This document shows positions 26,412 to 34,887 of a DNA stretch of 42,875 bases, one piece after another. Each line of letters opens with the position of its first letter. Position 1 is the stretch's first letter. Origin of the DNA: a virus; the IMG/VR virus record IMGVR_UViG_3300013119_000944, positions 1-42,875 of that record; one strand, 5' to 3'. The notes beneath the pieces are model-generated. The model was not told where the DNA came from and did not search any database. It saw nothing but the letters and a program-made list of their open reading frames with translations. The position numbers and the translations under genes were made by a program.

Positions 26412-27176
26412 TCAATTCGATTTTATGTGATTAGAATTTTTTTCATGCGATTGACAAAATACATAATATTCATTAATTGGAAGATTTTGAAGTTTATTTT
26501 TGTACTCTCTATCATCAATAATACATGCGGATCTGGCATAATACACACACGTCGGTATGTCAACGTATCTTATAACAGCTCCTGATTTTTCAAATCGTTT
26601 CATCAATTCTGTATCTTCCCCATCTCTGCTGCCTGGTGAATCTCTTTTCCACGACCCATACTTTGTCAAAGCATCGAGTGTATGTGCCATGTTAAGATTA
26701 TCTGTATTTCCAATATGGTCATATCCAGAATAATCATCTATATCTCGATCGACAATCTTCTCAATCATTCCATCACCCTTACCTATCGTAACATGATAGT
26801 ACTGTGTGTACATTACATCACATATATGTTTGCTCATTGTTTCCCATATTACCTGTGTATGATTAGGTAGTAGAACATTATCATCATCACAATATGCGAT
26901 AATGTCAGACTTCGCATTATTTACACCGATATTTTTTCCAACAGAACCTACATTTGGTACATGTGGTTGCTCATTGTTTATAAAACGTATTCTTTTGTCA
27001 GATGCAAATTCTTTATAAACACTGAATGCATACGGACAATGATCTGCAACGATTATGTGCTCATATTCATTAAAAGTCTGCAATTGCACTGATTGTATAC
27101 ATCTCCTCAACAAATCCGGGCGGTAGTGAGTAGGTGTGATTATTGTTATTTTTGGAATACTAGATTGTTCTTTCAT
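26412..27176 (-). CDS. GT2-family glycosyltransferase (GT-A)
   Basis: A 254-residue inverting GT2-like enzyme. N-terminal TIITPTHYRPDLLRRCIQS and QTFNEYEHIIVADHC are standard, as is VNNAKSDIIAYCDDDNVLLP with the metal-binding Asp triplet (97-99). Later DGEDTELMKRF resembles the catalytic ED motif region. Start ATG 27176 overlaps the 2-oxoglutarate oxygenase stop by 17 bases. Donor and acceptor are unknown. Confidence 0.88.
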   Translation of the reverse strand: MKEQSSIPKITIITPTHYRPDLLRRCIQSVQLQTFNEYEHIIVADHCPYAFSVYKEFASDKRIRFINNEQPHVPNVGSVGKNIGVNNAKSDIIAYCDDDNVLLPNHTQVIWETMSKHICDVMYTQYYHVTIGKGDGMIEKIVDRDIDDYSGYDHIGNTDNLNMAHTLDALTKYGSWKRDSPGSRDGEDTELMKRFEKSGAVIRYVDIPTCVYYARSACIIDDREYKNKLQNLPINEYYVFCQSHEKNSNHIKSN

Positions 27177-27888
27177 AATATTCCCCTACAGTAAATTTCT
27201 TTGTACTTAGCTTAGAATTTTTTACATAATTTTCGTCGTAATCGTCTGGTAAGATCACTCTAAAGTCAAAACTTACACGACACTTTCCAGATTCATTTTT
27301 TTTGTTTCCGTGTCGGCATGTTGAACCCCTGAAATTAAAAATCTCGCCTGGATTCATAATAGCTGGATAATATTCTCTTGTTCCCGGGTCTGTCTCAATA
27401 TATACAGATGCTGTATCACGAGATCTAGTAAGGGGTATTATAAAGTTTTTTTCAACTATTGGGTGATTATACCCAGGGTCAGAATCTTTATGCCAACCGT
27501 ACTCTTCTTTAGTGTCTCCTGGATTTCCTCCAACTGCAATATTATCTGGAAATTGAATTCTGAATGATGGGAATGATTGATAAATTAAATCATTTGTTCC
27601 CATAATATCAGTCATGACATCTTTTATGAAGCGGTGATAAGCATCAACTAGCTCTGGCCAACCCTCATTTAACTTCTTGTAAAAGAGACTATGTAAAAGA
27701 GTATGAGCATCGTTTTCATTTGTGAATAATTCGTTTTTTATCTGATTTATAGAATCTTTGGGAATTATATTGTGTAAATCCTCTAGATTTTCAATATTGA
27801 AAAAATCTGTAACTATCTTCACAAACGGGTATTTGACATCATCATACTTGTAATACTTTATTCCGTTTTGATCTTTGACTAAGCGCAT
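27160..27888 (-). CDS. StrG-like Fe(II)/2-oxoglutarate-type oxygenase
   Basis: A 242-residue protein with a double-stranded beta-helix iron triad: His133-x-Asp135 (GWHKDSDPGYNHP) and His193 (TCRHGN), plus Arg204 in a CRVSFDFRV strand that would bind 2-oxoglutarate. The arrangement, including FIIPLT, and YIETDPG as an acidic turn, resembles the StrG proteins of streptomycin clusters. It likely hydroxylates or desaturates a sugar or small precursor. The RBS GTGAGGACAA precedes ATG 27888. A 57-bp gap separates it from the upstream GT11 gene. Confidence 0.75.
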   Translation of the reverse strand: MRLVKDQNGIKYYKYDDVKYPFVKIVTDFFNIENLEDLHNIIPKDSINQIKNELFTNENDAHTLLHSLFYKKLNEGWPELVDAYHRFIKDVMTDIMGTNDLIYQSFPSFRIQFPDNIAVGGNPGDTKEEYGWHKDSDPGYNHPIVEKNFIIPLTRSRDTASVYIETDPGTREYYPAIMNPGEIFNFRGSTCRHGNKKNESGKCRVSFDFRVILPDDYDENYVKNSKLSTKKFTVGEYYERTI

Positions 27889-27945
27889 TTGTCCTCACTT
27901 TCCTTTAAAGACTATAATATATGCAGTACTGTCAAAGATTACGCC
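27889..27945 (-). promoter_or_regulatory. Gap with perfect -35-like TTGACA but poor -10 spacing
   Basis: The minus strand contains a perfect TTGACA (rc of 27930-27935) with the best -10-like TATAGT only 13 bases downstream (27911-27916), shorter than the usual 16-18. AT-rich TATATTATAG lies between. It is plausible as a weak or activator-dependent promoter for the oxygenase gene, or just spacer. No terminator hairpin was seen. Confidence 0.25.
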
Positions 27946-28746
27946 TTAATTGTCTATCATCGTCCACTGGGGTGGAATTAGATCATCTATGTGCCAGTCT
28001 GACATTTTTTGACCGTACCATGTTTTGGGTGCTATTACGGTTTTGGTTTTATTATTATTGAGATACGCAGCCCACCACGAAAACGTGCTATTTGAAATAA
28101 TATTGTGGTGCATCATAGACATAAGGTACATATCCATCACATCTGTCTCACCTTCAATAAACACATCTCTATCTGACATTGTCATATTTTCTCTACACCA
28201 TTCTATGTCATCACTAAAATACACAAATGTGTACATATCACTAAATCTTTCCCGAGATTTTTTCACGTAATCTATAGTTGTAGGTACATATGAATCTTGA
28301 TTGTTGACATAGTCACCTCGACGAACATGTATGCTAACAGTTGGAAGCTTGGTTAGTATAGAATATTTTTCTCTAAGGTAAGTTACAGTACTGTATGATG
28401 GTTTCAAGACTTTCAAGACTTGATCTTGATTATGCTCAAAGTACTTGTATGATTGAAAATCGCCGGCTAGTTCTAGATTCTGCACAATTGGGATCTTACA
28501 GAAGCCGGGCTTAAACCAGTTGTGACGATGCTCAACGAATGATTTATCTTCACCGAGATCTAAGTTTCTAAATATAGTTTCTGCATGAACATCATCTTTC
28601 AAATCTGGGAAAACTGCTCTATCATTACAGTCAATTGCATGTGATAAAGTTGCGCAAACTTTGAACAATCTGTTCCCTAAGCCTCTATTTTGTGTAGTCG
28701 TATTTGGAGAGTCGACTATGACATGTTTAATTTCGCACGTTATCAT
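27946..28746 (-). CDS. GT11 alpha-1,2-fucosyltransferase-like
   Basis: A 266-residue protein. The N-terminus has the GT11 RGLGNRLFKVCATLSHA equivalent of GGLGNQMFQ, residues 140-146 are HVRRGDY, and residues about 215-235 contain NIISNSTFSWWAAYLNNN. Together these define family 11 (GDP-fucose beta-galactoside alpha-1,2-fucosyltransferases) and related deoxysugar transferases. It is consistent with the GMD gene (25418-26395) and the PMI cupin supplying GDP-deoxysugars. GT11 members can use donors other than GDP-fucose, so the donor is probable only. ATG 28746 lies within the end of the DegT gene. Confidence 0.9.
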   Translation of the reverse strand: MITCEIKHVIVDSPNTTTQNRGLGNRLFKVCATLSHAIDCNDRAVFPDLKDDVHAETIFRNLDLGEDKSFVEHRHNWFKPGFCKIPIVQNLELAGDFQSYKYFEHNQDQVLKVLKPSYSTVTYLREKYSILTKLPTVSIHVRRGDYVNNQDSYVPTTIDYVKKSRERFSDMYTFVYFSDDIEWCRENMTMSDRDVFIEGETDVMDMYLMSMMHHNIISNSTFSWWAAYLNNNKTKTVIAPKTWYGQKMSDWHIDDLIPPQWTMIDN

Positions 28747-29446
28747 GGTTCATAAATACTTTTTTAGTTGATAAGTTAGAGTAATTTTTCGAACACCCAG
28801 TATCTTCATTCTCAAGAGGCAGTTGATCCATTATCAATATCCCTCTCGCAGCATCTTCGGGTGTCATATACATATGATACCCTATCATTTCAAATTCATC
28901 GTCCATATAAGCTTTTGTAAGATCTCTACCGTCATATGACGCTTTCTTGAGCCATCTGTACTCTTCTTCATTATCTGTCAATATTACGCCGCCGCGGCCT
29001 ATAGGCAGTCGTTTTTTAATTTGAAATGATACTACGTGCAATGTACCGGGAACGTACATGTCTTTTGTAAATCTAACTGCACCATCGACTATAGGATATG
29101 GTGATAGATGGTATACACCTGACCATTCGTAATCTTCGAATTGAACTTGACAACCAGCATGCAAAATTTGCATCGGTGTTGAAACATATGTTCGTGAGGG
29201 TATTGTGATCACACCCTTGGCATTATAATACTTCAATGCTAAGAACAATCCATTTGAACAACAGTCAACTGTTACTGCATACTTGCTACCAGCAAATTCT
29301 GCCAGCTTTTTTTCAAATATATCAACAGCATCTCGTGGATCGTCTAAGTGATATCCAGCTGCACTAAGATCATCTAATTCTGTTCGCTGCCACTCTTTGG
29401 GTAGCTTTCCTACAGGCCAAACATTGTATTGCGTTTTTTCTTTCAT
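28727..29446 (-). CDS. Short DegT/DnrJ/EryC1-family sugar aminotransferase
   Basis: A 239-residue DegT-family protein, about two-thirds of the usual 360-400. The PLP Lys is kept at residue 145 (SFQIKKRLPIGRGG), and the VTVDCCSNGLFLAL helix and TIPSRTYVSTPMQ segment are visible. The C-terminal small domain is missing. No continuation is present in another frame because the gene runs directly into the GT11 gene. Full-length enzymes are dimers; the truncation could mean a reduced or altered enzyme. Expected role: amination of a 4-keto (or 3-keto) sugar nucleotide, giving an amino sugar for the formyltransferase. Start ATG 29446. Confidence 0.78.
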   Translation of the reverse strand: MKEKTQYNVWPVGKLPKEWQRTELDDLSAAGYHLDDPRDAVDIFEKKLAEFAGSKYAVTVDCCSNGLFLALKYYNAKGVITIPSRTYVSTPMQILHAGCQVQFEDYEWSGVYHLSPYPIVDGAVRFTKDMYVPGTLHVVSFQIKKRLPIGRGGVILTDNEEEYRWLKKASYDGRDLTKAYMDDEFEMIGYHMYMTPEDAARGILIMDQLPLENEDTGCSKNYSNLSTKKVFMNHDNVRN

Positions 29447-29455
29447 AACATACCC

Positions 29456-30571
29456 TCAAATAAAGTTTCCAAATATTTTGTCTTTTTCAATTACGTTCTC
29501 AATTACTTCATTATATCGCGTAAATGCACATCGCATACACTTATCAGGCTGAATATCATTTATCAGCTTCATATGATCTTCTGATCCCCACACTCTCATT
29601 ATTTCCCATGGGTCGGGATAATGACGTGCTAATCTAAAGCCTTTTCTTCCGCGCATGCTAAAGCATATGTGGAACCAACCGTCTGCACCAAAGACACCCG
29701 AGAGCGGTGTGGCCTTGCATGAGTCAAATTTGACTACTCTTTTGAAGTTTTTGCCAAACTTGTGTCTTACAGCATACACTTTGAAATTTTCATCTTCTAG
29801 TTCATATGCTTTTTCAATGTGTTCCAGTGTTATTTTCATGTATTCATCGATGTCAAAGCCCGGGTTGTTTTCTGGTTTGAGATAGTCTACCACTCCCGGG
29901 ATATTTTCTAAGCCTGCAGGACGGATGTGCACGCCGTCGCAACCCGTATCTTTTGCTAACTTGGCTATCTTATAAGTTTCTTCATAATTGAATGGATGAA
30001 TTAGAAATTTTAAGTTAGTATCTAGCTTACTGCCTTTTCTATATTTAGTCTCATTCAAGTGAGTGACATTTTTCACAACTTGCTTGTAGTGGTTTTGCCC
30101 TCGCATTCTCTTGTATGTCTCTTCGTTGGTGCCGTCAATACTAATGCCACAAAATCTAGCACCGTTAGTAAGCTCTTCAGCATATCTTTCATCTAATAGA
30201 GCTCCATTTGTAATCATTCCGACCTCTATATTATGCTTATGAAGTCTTGGAATCATTTGCAGAGTATCTTTATTAACTAACGGCTCGCCGCCGCCGGCGA
30301 TACATGTACTTTTTACACCCCAATCTGCATAAAAATCTGCTAACTTAAGTAGGTGACCTGGCGGCATGTTTTCAAATCCCGACTTGTCTCTATAGTCATA
30401 TGCGTTACAATATATACACCTCTGTTGACATATATTGCTTGGATCAGTATCAACAGCAATTGGTGCTAAAAGATCGCCAGTAGCACAACCTTCTAGTTTG
30501 TCCTTGTGAAGTAGTATTTTCCAGTCATTAAATCCGTTATAGTCATTAGACCACTCTTTTGGATTTGCCAT
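29456..30571 (-). CDS. Radical SAM enzyme
   Basis: A 371-residue protein. The radical SAM [4Fe-4S] motif is Cys48-x3-Cys52-x2-Cys55 (CQQRCIYC), with the GGGEP motif at residues 93-97 and a SISIDG-like GISIDGTNEET strand. A C-terminal SPASM/twitch-like region has CKATPLSGVFG, HICFSMRG and KCMRCAF (additional Cys residues), so an auxiliary cluster is likely. Such enzymes act in sugar deoxygenation, epimerisation, methylation or peptide maturation. Its substrate here is unknown; neighbours (short DegT enzyme, formyltransferase) favour a sugar step. ATG 30571 lies two bases after the formyltransferase stop. Confidence 0.85.
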   Translation of the reverse strand: MANPKEWSNDYNGFNDWKILLHKDKLEGCATGDLLAPIAVDTDPSNICQQRCIYCNAYDYRDKSGFENMPPGHLLKLADFYADWGVKSTCIAGGGEPLVNKDTLQMIPRLHKHNIEVGMITNGALLDERYAEELTNGARFCGISIDGTNEETYKRMRGQNHYKQVVKNVTHLNETKYRKGSKLDTNLKFLIHPFNYEETYKIAKLAKDTGCDGVHIRPAGLENIPGVVDYLKPENNPGFDIDEYMKITLEHIEKAYELEDENFKVYAVRHKFGKNFKRVVKFDSCKATPLSGVFGADGWFHICFSMRGRKGFRLARHYPDPWEIMRVWGSEDHMKLINDIQPDKCMRCAFTRYNEVIENVIEKDKIFGNFI

Positions 30572-30573
30572 TA

Positions 30574-31185
30574 TTACTCCTTATCATCATAGCTAATGCT
30601 TATCTTGTTGCCTGTCTTGTTATAAAAGTATACGCTTTCTTTCCCAGGGAAATAAAAAGCCCTCATTAATGTTGTTATGTCTTTTGCTTTGTCTAATTTG
30701 CGCCGTCTATAAATTGTAGGCTTTTTAGATTGTGGCTGCGAAGTATAATCGTTTGTTACAATTTTGACAAAGTACTTCTTGAACATTTGATATAAAATAT
30801 TTTCGCACTTTTCGTAAAGAAAAAGTGCAGTATCATTGTCACCTACATCAAACTTCTCTAGAAAGATAATTGGGCCTTGATCAAGCCCGGGTGTTATTTC
30901 ATGCAGTGTGACACCGTGTTCTTTTTCACCGTTTATAATAACCCATGTAGCTGACCCTACTCCACCGTAATCTGGTAATATTCCATAGTGAAAATTATAA
31001 CATCTTCTGTTGACTAGAAATGACTCGGTAAATATCTTGTCATATACTACAGAAAAGACAATGTCTGACTCTTCTATAGAATCTGTCATTGCATAACCCT
31101 TGGGGCATGACTCGCGAGCAAACTCTAGACACTTCTTCCCTATGCTTCTATTTGAAGCAATATATATTTTAGTCTCTTGTGTCAT
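30574..31185 (-). CDS. N10-formyltetrahydrofolate-dependent formyltransferase (sugar N-formyltransferase-like)
   Basis: A 203-residue protein with the formyltransferase catalytic triad Asn64, His66 and Asp102 in NFHYGILPDYGGVGSAT and TPGLDQGPII. The LHEI-like LHEITP and the glycine patch are as in ArnA/Fmt. It is shorter than Fmt (about 315) and corresponds to the N-terminal catalytic domain only, similar to sugar N-formyltransferases. The C-terminal basic SKKPTIYRRRKLD segment is typical of this type. Its neighbour is the short DegT aminotransferase (two genes upstream in the reading order), consistent with an N-formylamino sugar. The start overlaps the next gene by 17 bases. Confidence 0.85.
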   Translation of the reverse strand: MTQETKIYIASNRSIGKKCLEFARESCPKGYAMTDSIEESDIVFSVVYDKIFTESFLVNRRCYNFHYGILPDYGGVGSATWVIINGEKEHGVTLHEITPGLDQGPIIFLEKFDVGDNDTALFLYEKCENILYQMFKKYFVKIVTNDYTSQPQSKKPTIYRRRKLDKAKDITTLMRAFYFPGKESVYFYNKTGNKISISYDDKE

Positions 31186-31600
31186 CGATGAAAACCTTAT
31201 CTAGCTCTTGTCCTTGATACGGTCCAGTTTTATACTCATACACGTATGTATTATCCTCCAATATTTCGTATGTATGACCGCCCTCTAGAGTAATACTAGC
31301 ATCGCCATGGGATAAGTCTGCCTTGTAGAGAAGAGAGTCGTCTGTATCATAAAGATACACCCTAACTTTTCCAGAGATTATTACCCATGACTCTTGTGCA
31401 ATGCATGTCTCAGGGCCTTGTTTCCATATGTGCCTGTGTGGACGAAATGTCTTCCCTTTGTTCATACTCAATGTGGAAAGCTGTATATACTGATCTCCGT
31501 CGACAATGTCGTTTCTAGACACTTCGCCTTCAAATTCATATCTTTTATGTATTATATGAAGTACTTTGCTTGGATTCAGCTTAGAATGAATTTGAATCAT
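31169..31600 (-). CDS. Cupin-fold protein
   Basis: A 143-residue cupin. Metal-binding-like histidines occur in FRPHRHIWKQG, with further beta strands SWVIISGKVRVYLYD, GDASITLEGGHTYEI and a C-terminal VYEYKTGPYQGQELDKVFI. The pattern resembles cupins of O-antigen/capsule loci (WbuC-type) and not RmlC or FdtA-type enzymes. Function is not readable; it may isomerise or bind a sugar nucleotide or be structural. It overlaps the formyltransferase start by 17 bases. Confidence 0.65.
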   Translation of the reverse strand: MIQIHSKLNPSKVLHIIHKRYEFEGEVSRNDIVDGDQYIQLSTLSMNKGKTFRPHRHIWKQGPETCIAQESWVIISGKVRVYLYDTDDSLLYKADLSHGDASITLEGGHTYEILEDNTYVYEYKTGPYQGQELDKVFIDDTRD

Positions 31601-31604
31601 TTTG

Positions 31605-32318
31605 TTATACCTTACTTTTCCATACTAGTGAACAGCCTACAAATCTATCCCAATTATCAAAATCATAAGTTTCATATTCACTAGAAGGCTTTATTTCTTC
31701 TTGATATATGTGACAGCATGGGTGATATTCTTCTTTAGTGTCATCAATTAAAACATAGTGAGGATCAGATGTTATAGACATACACATTTCTATGTCACGA
31801 AGGAATGATTCTCTTTCGTGATCGCCATCTATAAATGCTAAGTCAAAACCAGATATATTGTGCTTATCCATTGCTAATCGTACGATGTCAGTGTTTGTTT
31901 GAACAGATGAAGCAGATGCGGTCTTAAAATCATCTGGTAAGTCAGTTTCTGAAAACCATGATCCGTTTGCGCCGCATGTCTCATATATTCTGTTATGATG
32001 TGGGTATACAATAACTTGCTCAACATTCTTAAGATCTAGATCATTGCATGGGTTAATGTCTAGAGTTATGAGTAATCCGTCAGGGCGGTGATTATCAAAA
32101 TACTTTTGAAATATAGCTGTTGACATATCACCCTTATGTGTGCCTATCTCTAAACAATACTTGGGATTCATCTGAATGAGTGTTTCGTATAACGCGTCTA
32201 GATAAAAGCATGTCTTGTTATAATACTCAGGGTATTTTGGGGGCCATGGTAACCTCCACTTTGGGCCTGAGTTGACGGTTCTTGTTTTAAAACCGTGAGA
32301 TTTTTCATTAATATTCAT
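31605..32318 (-). CDS. Class I SAM-dependent methyltransferase
   Basis: A 237-residue protein. SAM-binding motif I is CLEIGTHKGDMSTAI, the acidic motif II is LLITLDINP, and FDLAFIDGDHERESF fits the post-II strand of class I (Methyltransf_24-type) enzymes. RBS AAGGAGAATAAT lies before ATG 32318, the start of the methyltransferase reading frame (reading direction right to left). The same FIDGDH signature occurs in the N-terminal half of the methyltransferase-sulfotransferase fusion at 34884. The likely substrate is a sugar O- or N-position; unproven. Confidence 0.82.
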   Translation of the reverse strand: MNINEKSHGFKTRTVNSGPKWRLPWPPKYPEYYNKTCFYLDALYETLIQMNPKYCLEIGTHKGDMSTAIFQKYFDNHRPDGLLITLDINPCNDLDLKNVEQVIVYPHHNRIYETCGANGSWFSETDLPDDFKTASASSVQTNTDIVRLAMDKHNISGFDLAFIDGDHERESFLRDIEMCMSITSDPHYVLIDDTKEEYHPCCHIYQEEIKPSSEYETYDFDNWDRFVGCSLVWKSKV

Positions 32319-32328
32319 ATTATTCTCC

Positions 32329-33123
32329 TTACTTTCTTAGCCAAGCTGCTTCTGATATACAATTATCTTTTGCTTCAAATCCGTAGCAGTGATGCTTGAA
32401 AAAATCATTCATTTCACGGATTGGAACTTTTTCCGCATCTAACACGTAACTGTAAGCTGTTTGTTCAGAGCATGACCACATCTTAGATTTAAACTCAGGA
32501 TCTTCTTTGAAGTAAACAATATTGCTGATGTCAACATCTAGCATTTTATATGCAATGTCTATCATTTTATCAACTAGTGGAAGGTAATTTGGGCTTAAGC
32601 CAAAGACACCAATATTATACGAGTTGAAGTCTTCTGTGCCAACAACTGCTCTAGCTACGTGTCTTTCTCCCCAATATTCTCGACCATTTGCAATAGGAAA
32701 CTCAGTCTCCCAAATCAATGCACCTTCAAAGTCAGCAACTTCATCAATCGGCTTAAGACATGTTAGGTCATTGTCTAGTTTTATAATCTTCTCCCCGGGG
32801 ACTAAATGCTCTTTAAAGTGCATCATTGCAGGATTGAAACAGTACTTATGCTTCTTCCACTCTTCTAATCGATCACTAGAATCGACCAATTCAAGATTTG
32901 ATGTGGGAACATTATATTGTGATATCTTGTTATTCAATAAATCTACATCATCTGTATTGACAACATAATGTCTACTTGGATTGTGATGCAAAAATGTAGA
33001 AATAGATGCTGCAGAGTACTCAAAAATATAATCTTTGTTTCTATATCCTTGCTTCCCCCACAAGCGACCGCTATCTCTCTGTTTGTCTAAATCATAATTG
33101 AAAACTAAGCTTACAATTTTCAT
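32329..33123 (-). CDS. GT-A-like glycosyltransferase
   Basis: A 264-residue protein with the metal-binding DxD-like KLDNDLTCLKP at 115-125, a YNIGVFGLSPNY strand and SCSEQTAYSYVL, which resemble GT8/GT32-type catalytic layouts. The N-terminus KIVSLVFNYDL fits the first beta strand. The exact family is not assigned. RBS AAGGA lies before ATG 33123. Donor and acceptor are unknown. Confidence 0.72.
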   Translation of the reverse strand: MKIVSLVFNYDLDKQRDSGRLWGKQGYRNKDYIFEYSAASISTFLHHNPSRHYVVNTDDVDLLNNKISQYNVPTSNLELVDSSDRLEEWKKHKYCFNPAMMHFKEHLVPGEKIIKLDNDLTCLKPIDEVADFEGALIWETEFPIANGREYWGERHVARAVVGTEDFNSYNIGVFGLSPNYLPLVDKMIDIAYKMLDVDISNIVYFKEDPEFKSKMWSCSEQTAYSYVLDAEKVPIREMNDFFKHHCYGFEAKDNCISEAAWLRK

Positions 33124-33134
33124 AGTATATCCTT

Positions 33135-33896
33135 TTAGTACTGAGTTCTAGTACCACGTATGTTTGGATCAACATTGTATTCTGACAAGATGTCTAAAAT
33201 TATCCCATTGTGCTGGAAAGTATTCCACTTTCCACGTTGTACAGCTGAAACGATATGTGGGTATGTTGAAGTGCCCCAGTGATATTTTCCTTGCTTGGGC
33301 TCATTATTGTAACAATATGCGCCTTTTATCCCTAGTGATCTCATACACCCAGGCCAATCTGCAGCTGGTTCTAAGTGAAGAGGAGATTTAGCTGTTCTGT
33401 ACAATGACATCATATCACTCTTCTTCCATATTGTTGCCTGCATTTGGAAAGGGAAAGATTTTGGGTTTAGAGTATTTGCATCATATAGGTCATCTTCGAT
33501 TTTGTGAAGACCAAAGTCAATATCAGTAAAACCGGAGCGTATAAGTCTTATGAAGGAAAAATCTGAGTTTTCTAGAAAATTAATATATCGCTTTAAGCGA
33601 TCAACGTTTGGTGAATCATACAATATAAAATCTTCTTGTGCATACAGTATATATTTTTGGTCTATTTTCTTTAGCCCAGATGTATACTGAATATAGTACG
33701 GATCAGATTCATCATATATCAAGAATGTATTATCTTTAGTGTAGTCCGGACCTGTATCATTTGACAATACGTAACTGGATATATCACCCGGTAGATATTT
33801 TTTTACTTGCCCAAAATAGATTGGCCATATATCTTTGCATGCTGTATGTGTATAAGTTAGAAGGGCTAAATCACTTAAGTCTGTGTGTATCTTCAT
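33135..33896 (-). CDS. GT-A-like glycosyltransferase, family not assigned
   Basis: A 253-residue protein with an N-terminal LALLTYTHTAC strand and a KYILYAQEDFILYD strand (residues 81-94), where Glu88/Asp89 fall at the position of the metal-binding acidic pair. FRFIRLIRSG-type and QATIWKKSDM segments follow. Overlap of 26 bases with the CgeB-like gene and a close fit between neighbouring GT genes support glycosyltransferase function. Motif strength is moderate only. Confidence 0.6.
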   Translation of the reverse strand: MKIHTDLSDLALLTYTHTACKDIWPIYFGQVKKYLPGDISSYVLSNDTGPDYTKDNTFLIYDESDPYYIQYTSGLKKIDQKYILYAQEDFILYDSPNVDRLKRYINFLENSDFSFIRLIRSGFTDIDFGLHKIEDDLYDANTLNPKSFPFQMQATIWKKSDMMSLYRTAKSPLHLEPAADWPGCMRSLGIKGAYCYNNEPKQGKYHWGTSTYPHIVSAVQRGKWNTFQHNGIILDILSEYNVDPNIRGTRTQY

Positions 33897-34887
33897 CTAT
33901 ATCCTTCCTCATGATGTCTAGCATATATCTTACACGTGGCTTTCCTGTGTGATACTTGACTGTGTAATCATAACCGGCAATACCGATATCTTTACATTTT
34001 TGTTTATTATTAAGCATATCATATATTTTTAACTCAAATTCTTTCATATTTGAGTACTCTATCCAATGCACGTTGTCTGTTGGCTTGTTAGGAAATAGTA
34101 TCTCTGCGCTTTGTGTAAAGCAGCATGTTTTGTTTCCCATAATTTCCCACGTTCTCATTGAGCTATTTCCAGCACCCCAAGCGTCGACTCCAATATATGC
34201 TCTTGATAGACGTTTTCTGTATTCGCTATACGAAACGTTACTTACAAAGTCGACAGTGTAACCTTCTTTCTCCAGTCTTTTGCAAAAATGATATACTTCC
34301 CAGCGAAGTCCTGTGTGGAGATGCCCAAATGAGCATACTACGTCAACTGACTTATCACAAAAGTCATCAGACAAATAAGACATCTTGCAGCCTATGTTGA
34401 AAGGTATTATTCCTATATCAGCATCTGATTGATAACATTCTCTCTTGAAGTACCAACGACAATAATCATACATAACATCATTAATCCATGGAGTGCCCTT
34501 ACACCTGCTGGGATTAAATTTTGATTCATAGACTTGCTTAGCAATAGTTCCATTTTTTGCCCATGGTGCTGATACTCTTTCTTTGTCATCAGGGTACCCT
34601 GTTGCTGTCCATTCACTTCCGTCAATGTAAGCAGTGATCTCCGGCCTGTTTATTTTGTTTAAAAGATAGTATTTGGGAGGATTGTTGTCTCTTATCTTAC
34701 CCCACAACACAAAAATAAAGTCTGCTGTTTTAGAATGCTCAATCACATCTTCGTCTGCATACACTCTTCTTACACTGTTACCATAGTCTGTTGCAATTAC
34801 TTCTACACCCAAATCATACAGACCTTCGATAACAATTGGGACAACTGCATCCATCTTATTGTCTGGTGTTATAGCAATTATCTTCAT
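33871..34887 (-). CDS. CgeB-like GT-B glycosyltransferase
   Basis: A 338-residue protein. The C-terminal GNSSMRTWEIMGNKTCC, VHWIEYSNMKEFELKI and AGYDYTVKYHTGKPRV elements are typical of the CgeB/glyco_trans_1_2 type (DWEALAAGG equivalent). The N-terminal half is a Rossmann-type domain with FIFVLWGKI. The GT4 E-x7-E signature is not present, as expected for CgeB-type members. Four-base overlap with the methyltransferase-sulfotransferase gene suggests coupled translation. Confidence 0.78.
   Translation of the reverse strand: MKIIAITPDNKMDAVVPIVIEGLYDLGVEVIATDYGNSVRRVYADEDVIEHSKTADFIFVLWGKIRDNNPPKYYLLNKINRPEITAYIDGSEWTATGYPDDKERVSAPWAKNGTIAKQVYESKFNPSRCKGTPWINDVMYDYCRWYFKRECYQSDADIGIIPFNIGCKMSYLSDDFCDKSVDVVCSFGHLHTGLRWEVYHFCKRLEKEGYTVDFVSNVSYSEYRKRLSRAYIGVDAWGAGNSSMRTWEIMGNKTCCFTQSAEILFPNKPTDNVHWIEYSNMKEFELKIYDMLNNKQKCKDIGIAGYDYTVKYHTGKPRVRYMLDIMRKDIDEDTHRLK

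Noticed and set aside
28727-29446. DegT-like gene as a frameshifted longer aminotransferase
   Set aside because: The sequence immediately downstream is a complete GT11 gene with overlapping start, so there is no room for a lost C-terminal domain; the enzyme is simply short.
31169-31600. Cupin as RmlC (dTDP-4-keto-6-deoxyglucose 3,5-epimerase)
   Set aside because: Too short and lacks the RmlC motif set; it resembles LPS-locus cupins of unknown role.
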